Numbered from the stretch's first letter, positions 16,708 to 26,131 are shown. The stretch: DNA of 64,000 nt from CAYRJD01 sp965205925 (GCA_965205925.1 OZ242183.1:496001-560000), one strand, 5' to 3'. The notes: generated from the sequence alone by a model not told the origin. Program-made: numbers and translations.

Positions 16708-17645
16708 TGGTTGTTTTAACCACTCCCGCCAACATTGCGCGCCAAACGGCTGAACGATTAAGAGCCCGCCGGTATACCGACATAACCGGAGGAGTGTTCC
16801 GCTGGATGCTGATCGCAGCCACGCTTTTCGCGACAGGATTCCTCGCTCTTCTGCTGATTGTCATGCTTGTCGGTGGTTGGGATGTGCTGATTAACCGCCC
16901 CTTTGATTTTGTTACATCGGGCTTCTCTCAGACCTCGCCAGAAGTAACAGGTATCTGGCATGGTGTCATCGGCTCGCTGCAACTTGCTCTAATAACGGCC
17001 ATCTTTGCGGTACCGATCGGAGTAGCGACCGCAGTGTTCTTGGTGGAATACTCAGAAGGCTCGCGATTTGCTCGTCTGGTGGAGCTAAACATCCGCAACC
17101 TGGCGGGTGTCCCAGCAATCGTTTACGGCATGCTCGGCTTAGCAGTGTTCGTAAACGCTCTATCGGGTTTTACAAACGGCAAAACCGTTGTTGCAGCTGG
17201 TCTGACAATGTCTGCGATGGTGCTGCCAATCATCGTGATTACCACAGTGGAGGGACTAAAGGCAGTGCCCTCTGGAATTCGTGAGGCCGCCTACGCGGTA
17301 GGTGCAACCAAATGGGAGGTGGTGTCACGTCAAATACTGCCTGCGTCATTATCAACCATCTTCACCGGCACCGTGCTGGCGCTGGCGCGCGCCTTGGGTG
17401 AGGCCGCACCGTTGATCATCGTGGGTGCGGCTACCGGGTTCATGCAGTTTGGTGATGCCAATACCGCTGAGACTTTTTTTGGACCGTTCACTGCTTTACC
17501 GGTGTTGATTTTCAACTTCGCGCGACAGCCCGGAGCTGATTGGCGCGGTGTCGCCGCGGCGGCCAGCGTTTTGATTCTCGTGTTGGTGCTGCTGGTAAAT
17601 GGTGTTGCCATTTACCTACGCAATCGATTTGAAAAGAAGTGGTAA
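16707..17645 (+). CDS. pstA: Phosphate ABC transporter permease PstA
   Basis: Second membrane subunit of the phosphate importer, 312 residues, with six membrane spans. The coupling loop reads EGLKAVPSGIREAAYAVGAT, followed by LARALGEAAPLIIVGA, both typical of PstA. It begins at ATG 16707 overlapping the last base of pstC, and ends one base before the TTG used for pstB. Confidence 0.93.
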   Translation: MVVLTTPANIARQTAERLRARRYTDITGGVFRWMLIAATLFATGFLALLLIVMLVGGWDVLINRPFDFVTSGFSQTSPEVTGIWHGVIGSLQLALITAIFAVPIGVATAVFLVEYSEGSRFARLVELNIRNLAGVPAIVYGMLGLAVFVNALSGFTNGKTVVAAGLTMSAMVLPIIVITTVEGLKAVPSGIREAAYAVGATKWEVVSRQILPASLSTIFTGTVLALARALGEAAPLIIVGAATGFMQFGDANTAETFFGPFTALPVLIFNFARQPGADWRGVAAAASVLILVLVLLVNGVAIYLRNRFEKKW

Positions 17646-17646
17646 T

Positions 17647-18567
17647 TTGCGGCCGATTACAGCCACCACCAGCACCGTAGAAACGGCCTCGCGGATACCA
17701 GTCCAGCAGGTATCAGGCCAAGAGACACTAGACACTGTTACTGAGACCGGAAACGAGATCGAAATTTTGTCTGAATCTGTGAAACAACCAGATTTTGTGT
17801 TCAAGGTGAGCAACTTGAACGCCTACTACGGCACCTTTCAAGCGCTTAGCAATGTCAACATGAACATCGAGCACCATCAGGTGACTGCTTTTATCGGTCC
17901 CTCAGGCTGTGGTAAGTCGACCTATTTGCGTTGCTTTAACCGTATGAATGACTTGGTCGAAGGTGCGCGCATCGAAGGCGATCTCCGGTATTACGACGTA
18001 GATCTGTACGACAGTGCCGTTGATCCAGTTGAGGTTCGTAGACGTATTGGAATGGTTTTCCAAAAGCCCAATCCCTTTCCAAAATCCGTCTTCGACAATG
18101 TGGCCTACGGGGCACGCCTTAGTGGCCTATCCAAGAGCGAAATCAACGATGTAGTGGAGGGATCTCTGCAGCGTGCCGCACTTTGGGAAGAAGTGAAGGA
18201 TCGTCTCAAGGCGCCTGCTTACGGGTTGTCCGGTGGTCAGCAGCAGCGGCTGTGCATAGCGCGTGCGATCGCTGTGGAGCCCGACGTGTTGCTGATGGAT
18301 GAGCCGTGCTCGGCACTGGACCCGATCGCTACCTCGCGCATAGAGGAACTGATTGCTGAGCTCAAGAACGACTACACCATCTTGATTGTCACCCACAACA
18401 TGCAACAGGCCGCTCGCATCTCAGACCAGACGGCGTTTTTCTCGGTACGTCCTGAAGGCGATCACGCTCGCACAGGCCGGTTGGTGGAGTTCGGTCAGAC
18501 CAGTGCAATTTTCACCAACCCTGAACACCCCAGCACCGAGGCGTATATCACCGGCCGCATGGGCTAG
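17647..18567 (+). CDS. pstB: Phosphate ABC transporter ATP-binding protein PstB
   Basis: ATPase driving phosphate import. Walker A is GPSGCGKST, the ABC signature is LSGGQQQRLCIARA, Walker B is VLLMDEPCSALDP and the switch His lies in IVTHNMQQAARIS. The conserved core starts at FKVSNLNAYYG; the protein carries about 50 extra N-terminal residues rich in Thr, Ser and Glu not seen in typical PstB. The start at TTG 17647, just after the pstA stop, has AGAAG seven bases upstream; it could be further in. Confidence 0.92.
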   Translation: MRPITATTSTVETASRIPVQQVSGQETLDTVTETGNEIEILSESVKQPDFVFKVSNLNAYYGTFQALSNVNMNIEHHQVTAFIGPSGCGKSTYLRCFNRMNDLVEGARIEGDLRYYDVDLYDSAVDPVEVRRRIGMVFQKPNPFPKSVFDNVAYGARLSGLSKSEINDVVEGSLQRAALWEEVKDRLKAPAYGLSGGQQQRLCIARAIAVEPDVLLMDEPCSALDPIATSRIEELIAELKNDYTILIVTHNMQQAARISDQTAFFSVRPEGDHARTGRLVEFGQTSAIFTNPEHPSTEAYITGRMG

Positions 18568-18641
18568 GCCAGCAACACCAGACTTTCGTTGTAACTTGAA
18601 TTGGAGGCTTGTGATGAGCCCAAACAAGTGAAGCTTGACTT

Positions 18642-19373
18642 ATGAGTGCCGACGACCTGCGAACCGATCTTCAAGTCTCGCTAGTTGAGATTCGCTCAGA
18701 TCTAGTGCAGATGGCCACGCTGGTTACAGAAGGTGTTGGCGCGGTAACTCAAGCGCTTGTAAACAATGACACGACTGCTGCTGACGTTGTTATTGCTGCT
18801 GACGATGCGTTGGATTTGCTCAATTTGGAAGCTGAAGAGAAGTGTTTTCAAATTCTGGCGTTGCAGCAACCGGTTGCGATTGATTTGCGCACAGTTCTGA
18901 CCGATCTGCACATGATCGGCGAACTTGAGCGCAGTGGTGATCTGGTGACCAACATCGCAAAGGCCATTGGCCGCATCGCTGGCGTTTCACTATCGCAAGA
19001 GATCATCGATCTGATTAAGAAAATGGGTGAGCAAGCGGCACGCCTTACGTCCATAGCTATTACGTCATATGTCAACCGTGATTCCGCCACGGCAGAAACG
19101 GTTGGCGACATTGACGACGTTCTTGATGAACTGCAGCGCGAGTACCTAGAGCAGGTGTTTAGTAACTGCAAAGATGGGGCGATAACAATCCAGCAGGCTG
19201 TGCAGCTTGCGGTGGTCGGTCGCTTTTATGAACGCATTGGTGACCATGCGGTAAATGTTGCCGAACGGGTTTTGTTCTTAGTTACTGGTTCGCTGCCAGA
19301 GCATTCAGGAGCCGAACGCGCTCGTGCCCTTCGTGAACAGCAGCAGCAAGGCCAGCACCCTGAGCAGCGGTGA
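18642..19373 (+). CDS. phoU: Phosphate signalling regulator PhoU
   Basis: All-helical cytoplasmic protein of 243 residues made of two PhoU three-helix repeats; metal-cluster motifs ELERSGDLVTNIAK and FYERIGDHAVNVAE are both intact. PhoU links the Pst transporter to the phosphate two-component system and restrains uptake. The C-terminus is Gln-rich (QQQQGQHPEQ). It is the last gene of the pst operon; the sensor and regulator are not next to it. The following MFS gene begins inside its 3' end, in another frame. Confidence 0.93.
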   Translation: MSADDLRTDLQVSLVEIRSDLVQMATLVTEGVGAVTQALVNNDTTAADVVIAADDALDLLNLEAEEKCFQILALQQPVAIDLRTVLTDLHMIGELERSGDLVTNIAKAIGRIAGVSLSQEIIDLIKKMGEQAARLTSIAITSYVNRDSATAETVGDIDDVLDELQREYLEQVFSNCKDGAITIQQAVQLAVVGRFYERIGDHAVNVAERVLFLVTGSLPEHSGAERARALREQQQQGQHPEQR

Positions 19374-20721
19374 AGAGCCTGAAGAAGGTTTCTACGACGC
19401 GCCAGCGGAGCTGATACCAGCACAGAGCGCAGCTCATCGCCCCAGTGATCGGTACGTCTTGCAGCCGTTCCGCTGGTTGGTGCGCGCGCAACTCATGTCG
19501 GCTGGTGGTGACGCACTAGTAGCGATCGCCCTAGCAGGGAGCCTGTTTTTTACGCTCGACCCCAGCGCCGCGCAGTCGCGTGTTGCGTTGTATCTGCTGT
19601 TCACCATGGCACCTTTTGCGGTGATCGCTCCGCTGATTGGTCCGCTCATTGACCGTCACGCAGCGGGGCGACGAGCACTGATCATTGCTACTGCCGCTGG
19701 TCGAGCGGTACTGGCTTTGCTGATGGTTCGTGACCTCGACTCGTTGTTTCTTTTTCCTGAGGCCTTCGCGGCGCTAGTGCTGGGAAAGACCTATCACGTC
19801 TCCAAAACCGCTGCGGTGCCGGGTCTGGTGCGACATGAATCAGAACTGGTTGAGGCCAACTCAAAGCTAGTGCTGGTGTCCGGTATCGGCGGCCTTTTGG
19901 TGGTGGTGCCAGGTGTGCTGCTGAGTTTGGCTGGCTCTCGTTGGGTGCTTGGCTTAGCAGCCATTGTTTATGCAGTCATGGTGGTGCCAGCCGCGCGCGT
20001 CCGTTATACCCCTGGCAACCTCGGCCGCTCACCTCTGTTTGGGAGTGAGCGCTTAAGACCTCACGCGCCGCGTGTCTTATTGGCGGCGTCAGCCACAACC
20101 GTGCTGCGCGCAATGAACGGGTTTTCTTTGTTTTTGGTGGCGTTCTGGCTGCGTTACAACGAAGCACCTACCGCTTGGTTTGGTGCGATGGTTGTGCTCA
20201 GCGGTATTGGTGCTGCTTTAGGGGCATTAATTGCGCCACGACTCCGACACCGGGTTAGTGAAGATCTGTTGGTGGCTGCCTCATTGGCGATGACGAGTAT
20301 CGCGGCCTTTGCGGCTTTGGTTGTGAATGGTTCAGACTGGAGCCAGCGCTTAGCAGTGGCAGGTGTGCTTGGGGTTATTGGTTTGGCGTCATCAATGGGA
20401 AAGCTGAGCTTTGATGCCATTGCCCAGCACGATGTTCCCCAGGCCAACCAGGGTCGGATGTTCGCCAAGTTTGAGACCAGGTTTCAGCTGAGTTGGGTGA
20501 TTGGCGCGATTTTGCCGGTTGTGATTTCGTCTTCGTTCCTGCCGCTACGAGCCGGATTGTCCACGGTGGCCATAGTGACCGCAGTGGGAACGGTGATGTA
20601 TCTGCTTGGTCGAATGGCCGCGGCACGCGGCAAACGCACACCGGGTCAGCAGCTTGCTGAACTGGCGCGATTGGAACAGCTAAAAAACAGGTTTCGCAGA
20701 ACGCCACCCAATGACCGTTAG
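19324..20721 (+). CDS. MFS transporter (MFS_3/EntS-like)
   Basis: Membrane protein of 465 residues with 10-12 hydrophobic helices, preceded by about 50 polar residues. The loop IDRHAAGRRALII between helices 2 and 3 resembles the MFS motif of the EntS/MFS_3 branch, which includes siderophore and drug exporters; substrate is unknown. The start is uncertain: GTG 19324 overlaps phoU by 50 bases, and no other initiator lies close to the first helix. Overlap and orientation suggest it is translated with phoU. Confidence 0.82.
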   Translation: MPFVNSSSKASTLSSGEEPEEGFYDAPAELIPAQSAAHRPSDRYVLQPFRWLVRAQLMSAGGDALVAIALAGSLFFTLDPSAAQSRVALYLLFTMAPFAVIAPLIGPLIDRHAAGRRALIIATAAGRAVLALLMVRDLDSLFLFPEAFAALVLGKTYHVSKTAAVPGLVRHESELVEANSKLVLVSGIGGLLVVVPGVLLSLAGSRWVLGLAAIVYAVMVVPAARVRYTPGNLGRSPLFGSERLRPHAPRVLLAASATTVLRAMNGFSLFLVAFWLRYNEAPTAWFGAMVVLSGIGAALGALIAPRLRHRVSEDLLVAASLAMTSIAAFAALVVNGSDWSQRLAVAGVLGVIGLASSMGKLSFDAIAQHDVPQANQGRMFAKFETRFQLSWVIGAILPVVISSSFLPLRAGLSTVAIVTAVGTVMYLLGRMAAARGKRTPGQQLAELARLEQLKNRFRRTPPNDR

Positions 20722-20733
20722 TCGGAATGACCG

Positions 20734-22002
20734 TTAGTCGGTCGGTAGTTCGATGCGAGCAAGCCACAAGCCCGGAGCGACGATTTCGTTAGGCGTGGGC
20801 CAGTGAGAAGGATCGCTCCACAGCAGAGCCAAACCCTCATTACCTGCACGTTCATTCACACCGTTCATAAATTCGCCAGCTTGTTTGATCTGTTCTTTAC
20901 TGCTGCCGACCCCTAGCAGCAGTGAAACAAATTTTTTGGCCGTTGAGTTCATCGGCTGTCTGCGCTGCAATGCTTCGGTCAGTGCGTCGTAACCGGTGAT
21001 CAATCTGCGTCCCGCAGCTTCAAGCACATGGTTTACGTAGGCGTCTATGAGCGCTAAACGAATCCCTAACTCTTCAGCAGTTATGGCTTGATTTTCGCTG
21101 CGTTCGGCACCTAGCAGCAGCTCAGGTTTGCCAAGCGCTTTTTGCATTTCACCTTGAATGAAAGCCGGATCTGCAGCCTCACCAGAGAAATCCAGGCTTT
21201 GCTCCATTTGTTCCCCAAGTTGTCGTTGTAGTCCGCCCGGGTCGTAACGGAACCCGTCGGCGTAGCGCTCAAGCAGCTGGTTGATGTCGGCGCGCACATG
21301 TGGCACTGAGAACACCGCGTGTAAAGCCAATTGGCGAATGCTCACCCAGAGCAGTACGCCATTGATGTCAAGTTTCCATTCCTTAGAAAAATCAGCGATG
21401 TTTGGGCCAATCAGGCTTACGGTGTCTGAGTCTGATGGCAACAACAGGTCGTAATCACCAAAGACGCTCTTAGCCAGATTTCCGGCCATCGTTCCTGAGC
21501 AGATGCCCATCAGCATTGGGCCCATGTGTTTCATGAGCTGCTCAAACATTTTGTTGCCCTGAGCTGCGAACACATCCATCTCATCTGTACTGTCGCCGAC
21601 TTCGGCTGCGCTTGCACCGCTTGGATCAAGTCGTTTGGCTGCCTTATCTAACAGAGGCTGACAACGTTTCAGCATGTCGTTTGCCCACTGCGAACGAACA
21701 ACTAGCTCAAGTTTTGGGGCAATCCCACTAGCTGTTAGCTCAAGCCCGGTCACCTTTTCTACGTGCAGCTCTGCGGCACGCATCAGTTGCTCCAGCGTTA
21801 CTCGTTCGGCCGGATCAACGTTTTTTTCAACCGATGCGCCCGTGGCAATCTGTGAGCCAACCTGCCTCGCGCTTGCCCAGACATCAACTTGGGTAGGAAA
21901 CAGTGAACCCAAATCACCCCAGAATGGAATCCCACCAAATGGGTTATCTGGGTCAGTTGGTGGATCAGTTGGTGGATCAATAGGTGGTTGATCTTCCCCC
22001 AT
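20734..22002 (-). CDS. DUF2342 (zincin-like) protein with degenerate metal site
   Basis: A 422-residue protein of the actinobacterial DUF2342 group, sometimes annotated zinc-dependent metalloprotease or F420-biosynthesis-associated. The N-terminus is a Pro/Asp linker with PPTDP repeats, then the characteristic FGDYDLLLP region and the segment before FSVPHVR. In that segment the expected HExxH reads RQLAL, so both zinc His residues and the catalytic Glu appear lost. If so, the protein is not an active zinc protease. It is divergent from the epimerase gene, with only 11 bases between starts. Confidence 0.78.
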   Translation of the reverse strand: MGEDQPPIDPPTDPPTDPDNPFGGIPFWGDLGSLFPTQVDVWASARQVGSQIATGASVEKNVDPAERVTLEQLMRAAELHVEKVTGLELTASGIAPKLELVVRSQWANDMLKRCQPLLDKAAKRLDPSGASAAEVGDSTDEMDVFAAQGNKMFEQLMKHMGPMLMGICSGTMAGNLAKSVFGDYDLLLPSDSDTVSLIGPNIADFSKEWKLDINGVLLWVSIRQLALHAVFSVPHVRADINQLLERYADGFRYDPGGLQRQLGEQMEQSLDFSGEAADPAFIQGEMQKALGKPELLLGAERSENQAITAEELGIRLALIDAYVNHVLEAAGRRLITGYDALTEALQRRQPMNSTAKKFVSLLLGVGSSKEQIKQAGEFMNGVNERAGNEGLALLWSDPSHWPTPNEIVAPGLWLARIELPTD

Positions 22003-22013
22003 AAGGGCATCGT

Positions 22014-23009
22014 ATGGTTATGGCAGACAATTCATTCCTGCGCCCGGACGCTGAAGCAGCCACCAAAGCGTCCGTGCTGGTAACTGGTGCTACGGGTGTG
22101 ATCGGTACTCGAGTCATCCTTTTCCTACGTCGGGCTGGCTTTGATGTAACCGCTGCCGAAAGCCTCACGGCTGTTGCGCCTGGCACAATCGCAGCCGTTC
22201 ATCTACGACTGGGCCCCGAACAAGATCAAGCGAGACTGAAGAAACTGCTAGCTGCATCTCAAACAGCAGGCGTGAAGCATGTGACTCTGGTGTCGAGCGC
22301 CAGCGTCTACGGCTCCTGGCCTGACAATCCGATACCGCTGCGCGAGGACTCTCCCGTGCGACCCAATCCGGAAACACCCTTTGCGCTCAGACATGCCGAA
22401 GCTGAAAACATGGTGCAGAACTGGAGCGGGGGCACCGCCGCAATCCTGCGACCTGCACCGGTGGTGTCATCTCCTATTGGCGGTCCAATCGGTGAGGCGA
22501 TGCTTGCAACCGCTCCAGCCAGGGTTAGGGACGATCATCCGCCTAGTCAGTTTTTACATCTAGATGATCTTGCACGAGCGGTAGTAGTTACAGTCCAAAA
22601 ACGACTGTCGGGCGTGTTCAACGTCTCACCAAATGGCTGGCTGAGTCCGACAGAACTGCGAGAGCTGCTGGGCACTCGTCCCAAGAGACGCATGGCATGG
22701 GAGCGTTCGCACAGACTGGATCGTTACGTGGCGCGCCGGGTTGGTCACGAGGCTCCGGCTGGGATATTGCCCTACACGCGGTATGCCTGGGTGATTGCCA
22801 GCGATCGTCTACAAGCAGCTGGCTGGACTGCACGCTATGGCAACGACGAGGCGTTTGTTCATGCCGATGTGGGCATGCCATGGGACGATTTAAACGCCCG
22901 CCAACGGCAATATGTATCGCTAACGGTGAGCGGACTTATGGCGCTAGGGGTTGCGGTTGGTGCCGTATTTTGGATTAGACGTAGCCTTAAACGCCGTCAG
23001 ACAACCTGA
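22014..23009 (+). CDS. NAD-dependent epimerase/dehydratase family protein with C-terminal membrane anchor
   Basis: Atypical extended SDR of 331 residues. The nucleotide-binding motif is TGATGVIG near residue 25, and SSASVYGSW follows the central sheet. The usual YxxxK is replaced by a region reading FALRHAEAE, so catalysis may be altered. A hydrophobic segment near residues 300-323 followed by basic RRSLKRRQ looks like a tail anchor. The ATG at 22014 has AAGGG six bases upstream. Substrate unknown. Confidence 0.78.
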   Translation: MVMADNSFLRPDAEAATKASVLVTGATGVIGTRVILFLRRAGFDVTAAESLTAVAPGTIAAVHLRLGPEQDQARLKKLLAASQTAGVKHVTLVSSASVYGSWPDNPIPLREDSPVRPNPETPFALRHAEAENMVQNWSGGTAAILRPAPVVSSPIGGPIGEAMLATAPARVRDDHPPSQFLHLDDLARAVVVTVQKRLSGVFNVSPNGWLSPTELRELLGTRPKRRMAWERSHRLDRYVARRVGHEAPAGILPYTRYAWVIASDRLQAAGWTARYGNDEAFVHADVGMPWDDLNARQRQYVSLTVSGLMALGVAVGAVFWIRRSLKRRQTT

Positions 23010-23039
23010 ATCACTCACTCGCGCCATAATCTTGATGAC

Positions 23040-23570
23040 ATGTTGACCACACCAGGGTCTGAGCAGCCTGATTGGCTGGCATTAACAAGCGAACCAATCC
23101 CTATCGCTGCGGTTTATGACTGGTGCTTAAGACCCAGTTGCGGTGCGGTTGCATTCTTCTCTGGCACGGTGCGCGATCATGCGCGGCACCGCACCGGAGT
23201 AACCGAAATCACCTATGAGGCTTACGAGAGCCAGGTTGAGCCACGTTTGGCGGATATCGCCGCTGAGATGCGTAACCGTTGGTCCGACCTGGGTGCAATA
23301 GCGATGATTCACCGTATGGGCACTCTGGCTCTTAGCGAGAGTTCGGTAGTAGTTGCGGTGTCGGCACCACATCGCGCCGAAGCCTTTGAGGCCGCCCGGT
23401 TCGGTATCGACGTGCTTAAGGCCACGGTGCCCATTTGGAAGCAAGAGGTTCACGACGCGGGTAGCGACTGGGGCCTGGCTTCGACAGAGATAGTCAACGT
23501 CCATGAAATGCAGGATGCAGCCAAGTACCAGGCCAGTGCAGCCAAATACCAGATCGGCGCAGCCAAATAA
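23040..23570 (+). CDS. moaE: Molybdopterin synthase catalytic subunit MoaE
   Basis: Converts precursor Z (cyclic pyranopterin monophosphate) to molybdopterin together with thiocarboxylated MoaD. Conserved blocks are GAVAFFSGTVRDH, YEAYESQVEP, MIHRMGTLALSE and LKATVPIWKQEV with the active-site Lys residues. It is 176 residues, longer than usual because of an N-terminal extension and an Ala/Lys/Tyr-rich C-terminal tail with the duplicated unit AAKYQ. No other molybdenum-cofactor gene is in the window. The 3' end overlaps the start of the next gene by one base. Confidence 0.9.
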   Translation: MLTTPGSEQPDWLALTSEPIPIAAVYDWCLRPSCGAVAFFSGTVRDHARHRTGVTEITYEAYESQVEPRLADIAAEMRNRWSDLGAIAMIHRMGTLALSESSVVVAVSAPHRAEAFEAARFGIDVLKATVPIWKQEVHDAGSDWGLASTEIVNVHEMQDAAKYQASAAKYQIGAAK

Positions 23571-23758
23571 TGGTTCCTTTACTTTTTCTTGGCTTAGCCG
23601 TAACGATTCCACTGCTTGGGTTAGCTGTGATTTTTCTTGTTAACTGGCTTCGCAGAGAGCGCTGGGAAGACGGAATAAAGGCATTCGAACAACGCCGCAG
23701 TGCATTGGCAGACGCCAGCAGTGCCCGGTTTAAACGGGAGCCACCCTCTGCCACGTGA
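23570..23758 (+). CDS. Small membrane protein between moaE and mreB-like gene
   Basis: A 62-residue protein with an N-terminal hydrophobic helix (about residues 3-27) and a charged helical tail (WLRRERWEDGIKAFEQRRSA). Its ATG shares a base with the moaE stop, and its end overlaps the start region of the MreB-like gene, so it is probably translated as part of this operon. I do not recognise a family. Confidence 0.6.
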   Translation: MVPLLFLGLAVTIPLLGLAVIFLVNWLRRERWEDGIKAFEQRRSALADASSARFKREPPSAT

Positions 23759-24725
23759 CCTAGCCATCGATCTGGGTACCGCTAACACGCTCGTCTATGA
23801 ACGCGGCGTAGGCATAGTGCTAAACGAGCCCTCTGTCATCGCGCTGGACGCGCGGGCTGGCACCGTGCTGGCCGTCGGCAATACGGCTTGGCAGATGATC
23901 GGCCGCACGCCTTCTCACATCGTGGCCTTGCGACCGTTGAGTGGCGGTGCTATCACCGATTTTGAGAACACGCAACACATGATTCGTCTCATCCTGCAAC
24001 AAGTTGGTGTCGGCCGATTTGTAAAGACGCGAGTAGTGGCTTGCGTTCCTCCGGTTATTACGCCCGTAGAGCGGCGAGCCCTGACCGAAGCCATCCGCCA
24101 GGTGGGTGTCAGCGATGTGCGGCTAATTGAGCAAACTATGGCAGCGGCTATTGGTTCTGGACAGCCCGTCAACGAACCGCGCGGAACAATGGTGATTGAC
24201 GTCGGCGGCGGCACATCGCAATCCGCAGTGCTGTCGCTGGGTGGAATAGTGAGCTCAAACTCTGTACGCAGCGGATCTTTTGACATGGACCAGGCGCTGC
24301 GCGATTTCATACGCAACCACCACGGCATGGTGATCGGAGATCGAACCTCGGAGCAACTAAAGATCCTGATCGGATCTGCCTTACCCGGATACGTAGAGGC
24401 TGATGCTGAGGTGAAGGGGCGTGAAATTTCGACAGGTCTGCCACGAAAGTTCACGGTGACTCACGAAGAGGCTCATGCCGCTTTGGCTGGAGTGCTTGAT
24501 GCAATCACTCAGTCGATCATCGACTGTCTCAGTGCGACGCCTACTGAACTTGCTCAGGATCTGCTGCGCCACGGTGCTCGTCTGCTTGGCGGCGGCTCTC
24601 TCTTACAAGGGTTTGATGCGCTGATTTCTCAAAAGTTGGCAATTTCGGTGTATCGCACGGAGTCCCCGTTGGAGACCGTGGTGAATGGAGCTGGCAGAGC
24701 ACTGGAATCTTGGAGCCTGCTGTAG
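23748..24725 (+). CDS. mreB: MreB/Mbl-like actin homologue (rod shape determination)
   Basis: Actin-fold ATPase of about 325 residues. Phosphate-1 motif LAIDLGTANTLVY, phosphate-2 motif VIDVGGGTSQSAVL and the adenosine motif LLGGGSLLQGF are present, as is the EPSVIAL strand. MreB forms membrane-associated filaments guiding cell wall synthesis. The conserved start LPRDLAIDLG is preceded by GGGAG at 23736-23740 and a CTG at 23748; GTG at 23700 or 23721 are alternative starts adding 9-16 unconserved residues. MreC, MreD and RodA are not adjacent, which is unusual. Confidence 0.88.
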   Translation: MPRDLAIDLGTANTLVYERGVGIVLNEPSVIALDARAGTVLAVGNTAWQMIGRTPSHIVALRPLSGGAITDFENTQHMIRLILQQVGVGRFVKTRVVACVPPVITPVERRALTEAIRQVGVSDVRLIEQTMAAAIGSGQPVNEPRGTMVIDVGGGTSQSAVLSLGGIVSSNSVRSGSFDMDQALRDFIRNHHGMVIGDRTSEQLKILIGSALPGYVEADAEVKGREISTGLPRKFTVTHEEAHAALAGVLDAITQSIIDCLSATPTELAQDLLRHGARLLGGGSLLQGFDALISQKLAISVYRTESPLETVVNGAGRALESWSLL

Positions 24726-24733
24726 CAGCGTTA

Positions 24734-24994
24734 CTAGCCAGCGATTGCGTCGATCAGCAATACCCCGACAAACGTGAGCACGGCAAACACGATGACAATT
24801 GATGCTGCTAACAGCAACGTGAACAACGCCAACCCGCTGATCGCCACTACTCGTCGTTTCGGTAGAAACTTTGGTATTTCATCTCTAAGCGTTCCTGAAG
24901 GATTCAGCAGTTTCGAAAGTGCCCCACCGTCGCGGTCGGAGTCGGTCTTGTTTTCCGGCCCTAAGGGATGGGGTGACTGCACATCAGCGTTCAC
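24734..24994 (-). CDS. Small membrane protein of unknown function
   Basis: Protein of about 86 residues (GTG 24994) or 97 (TTG 25027, which would overlap the divergent protease gene). The N-terminal half is polar and acidic, then PKRRV leads into one long hydrophobic stretch of about 35 residues that may form one or two spans, ending LIDAIAG. No family is recognised. It is convergent with the mreB-like gene, 8 bases from its stop. Start choice is uncertain. Confidence 0.55.
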   Translation of the reverse strand: MNADVQSPHPLGPENKTDSDRDGGALSKLLNPSGTLRDEIPKFLPKRRVVAISGLALFTLLLAASIVIVFAVLTFVGVLLIDAIAG

Positions 24995-25015
24995 ATCATG
25001 AAACGCTAGGGCATT

Positions 25016-26119
25016 GTGAACGAGCAACCCAACCAGTCGGTCAGTCAGTCAGCCAGACCACCTGACTTACCACCAGTCAAAAAGTCTTACCGGTGGCTGT
25101 TTGGAGTCTTGATTGTGTCCCTAATATTTGCGACATTTTTGGCGGTGTCAAGTCTGGTAATCGTTGACGAGAAGGTGGTCATGTACCAAGGTCTCACGAC
25201 CGACATCGAAGATCACATTGAGGTGCAAGGCGCACAGTTTTACCCGTCACCAGGTGAGATACGTCTCGTTTCGGTTCGGACGAAGTTTCAGGCGAGTGTT
25301 TTGGACGTGCTATTGGGTTGGCTAGATGGTTCTGCCCGCGTTCGAGATCGCAGCGAAGTGCTGGGCACCCAAACCCCAGAACAAAACAGACAACGAGGCC
25401 TGGCCAGCATGACCAGCTCAAGCGAGGTGGCCGTACGAGTAGCACTGGATCACCTCGGCTATGACGTGATCTCTCCGACTGGTGTCCGGATCGAGTTTGT
25501 GCATGACGATGCTCCCGCCGATGGGATGCTTTTTGCCGGAGACGTTGTGCTGGCCATAAACGAAACACCGACTTTGACCGTTATCGATCTGGTAACGGTT
25601 ATCCGCCAGCTTGAGCCAGGTACCGAGATTCAACTCACCGTTCAGAGTTTCCAGGCAACCGACACAGCCGAACCCATAGCCGAACTGCGAACCGAAACGA
25701 TCACGCTTGGCGACAGCGAAGGTCAACCGGTTCTTGGAGTGCAAATCTCAACGATTAATGATTCTCTAGAGCTGCCATTTGAAGTAGATGTGAACCTGGG
25801 CAGCATTGGTGGGCCTTCGGCAGGTCTGGCGATGTGTTTGTCGGTGATCGACTATCTCGGCGAAGACGAACTAACGCAAGGCTTGGACGTGATAGCGACT
25901 GGCACGATGTCACTTGACGGTTCGGTTGGCCGGGTGGGAAGTGTGGATCTCAAAGCGCACGCTGTCCTGGCCAGAGGAGCAGATTTGATGCTGGTTCCAA
26001 CAACGCAGATTGAAGAGGCCAGATCGGTGCTTGGCGACTACATCGAGGTGGTAGGAGTGGGATCGCTGCAAGATGCCCTCCAAGTATTAGCCGACAAGAC
26101 GCAACATAGGCGCCGCTAG
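25016..26119 (+). CDS. YlbL-type PDZ-Lon (S16) membrane protease
   Basis: Membrane-anchored serine protease of 367 residues. One N-terminal transmembrane helix (about 28-50) is followed by an extracytoplasmic region, a PDZ domain (about residues 150-235, with DGMLFAGDVVLAINETP) and a C-terminal Lon-type proteolytic domain. The catalytic Ser is in GGPSAGLAMCL and the catalytic Lys in GSVDLKAHAV, the S16 Ser-Lys dyad. GTG 25016 is the start. In actinobacteria this gene commonly sits next to the UPF0182 gene, as it does here. Confidence 0.9.
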   Translation: MNEQPNQSVSQSARPPDLPPVKKSYRWLFGVLIVSLIFATFLAVSSLVIVDEKVVMYQGLTTDIEDHIEVQGAQFYPSPGEIRLVSVRTKFQASVLDVLLGWLDGSARVRDRSEVLGTQTPEQNRQRGLASMTSSSEVAVRVALDHLGYDVISPTGVRIEFVHDDAPADGMLFAGDVVLAINETPTLTVIDLVTVIRQLEPGTEIQLTVQSFQATDTAEPIAELRTETITLGDSEGQPVLGVQISTINDSLELPFEVDVNLGSIGGPSAGLAMCLSVIDYLGEDELTQGLDVIATGTMSLDGSVGRVGSVDLKAHAVLARGADLMLVPTTQIEEARSVLGDYIEVVGVGSLQDALQVLADKTQHRRR

Positions 26120-26131
26120 CCTCAGACTGAT

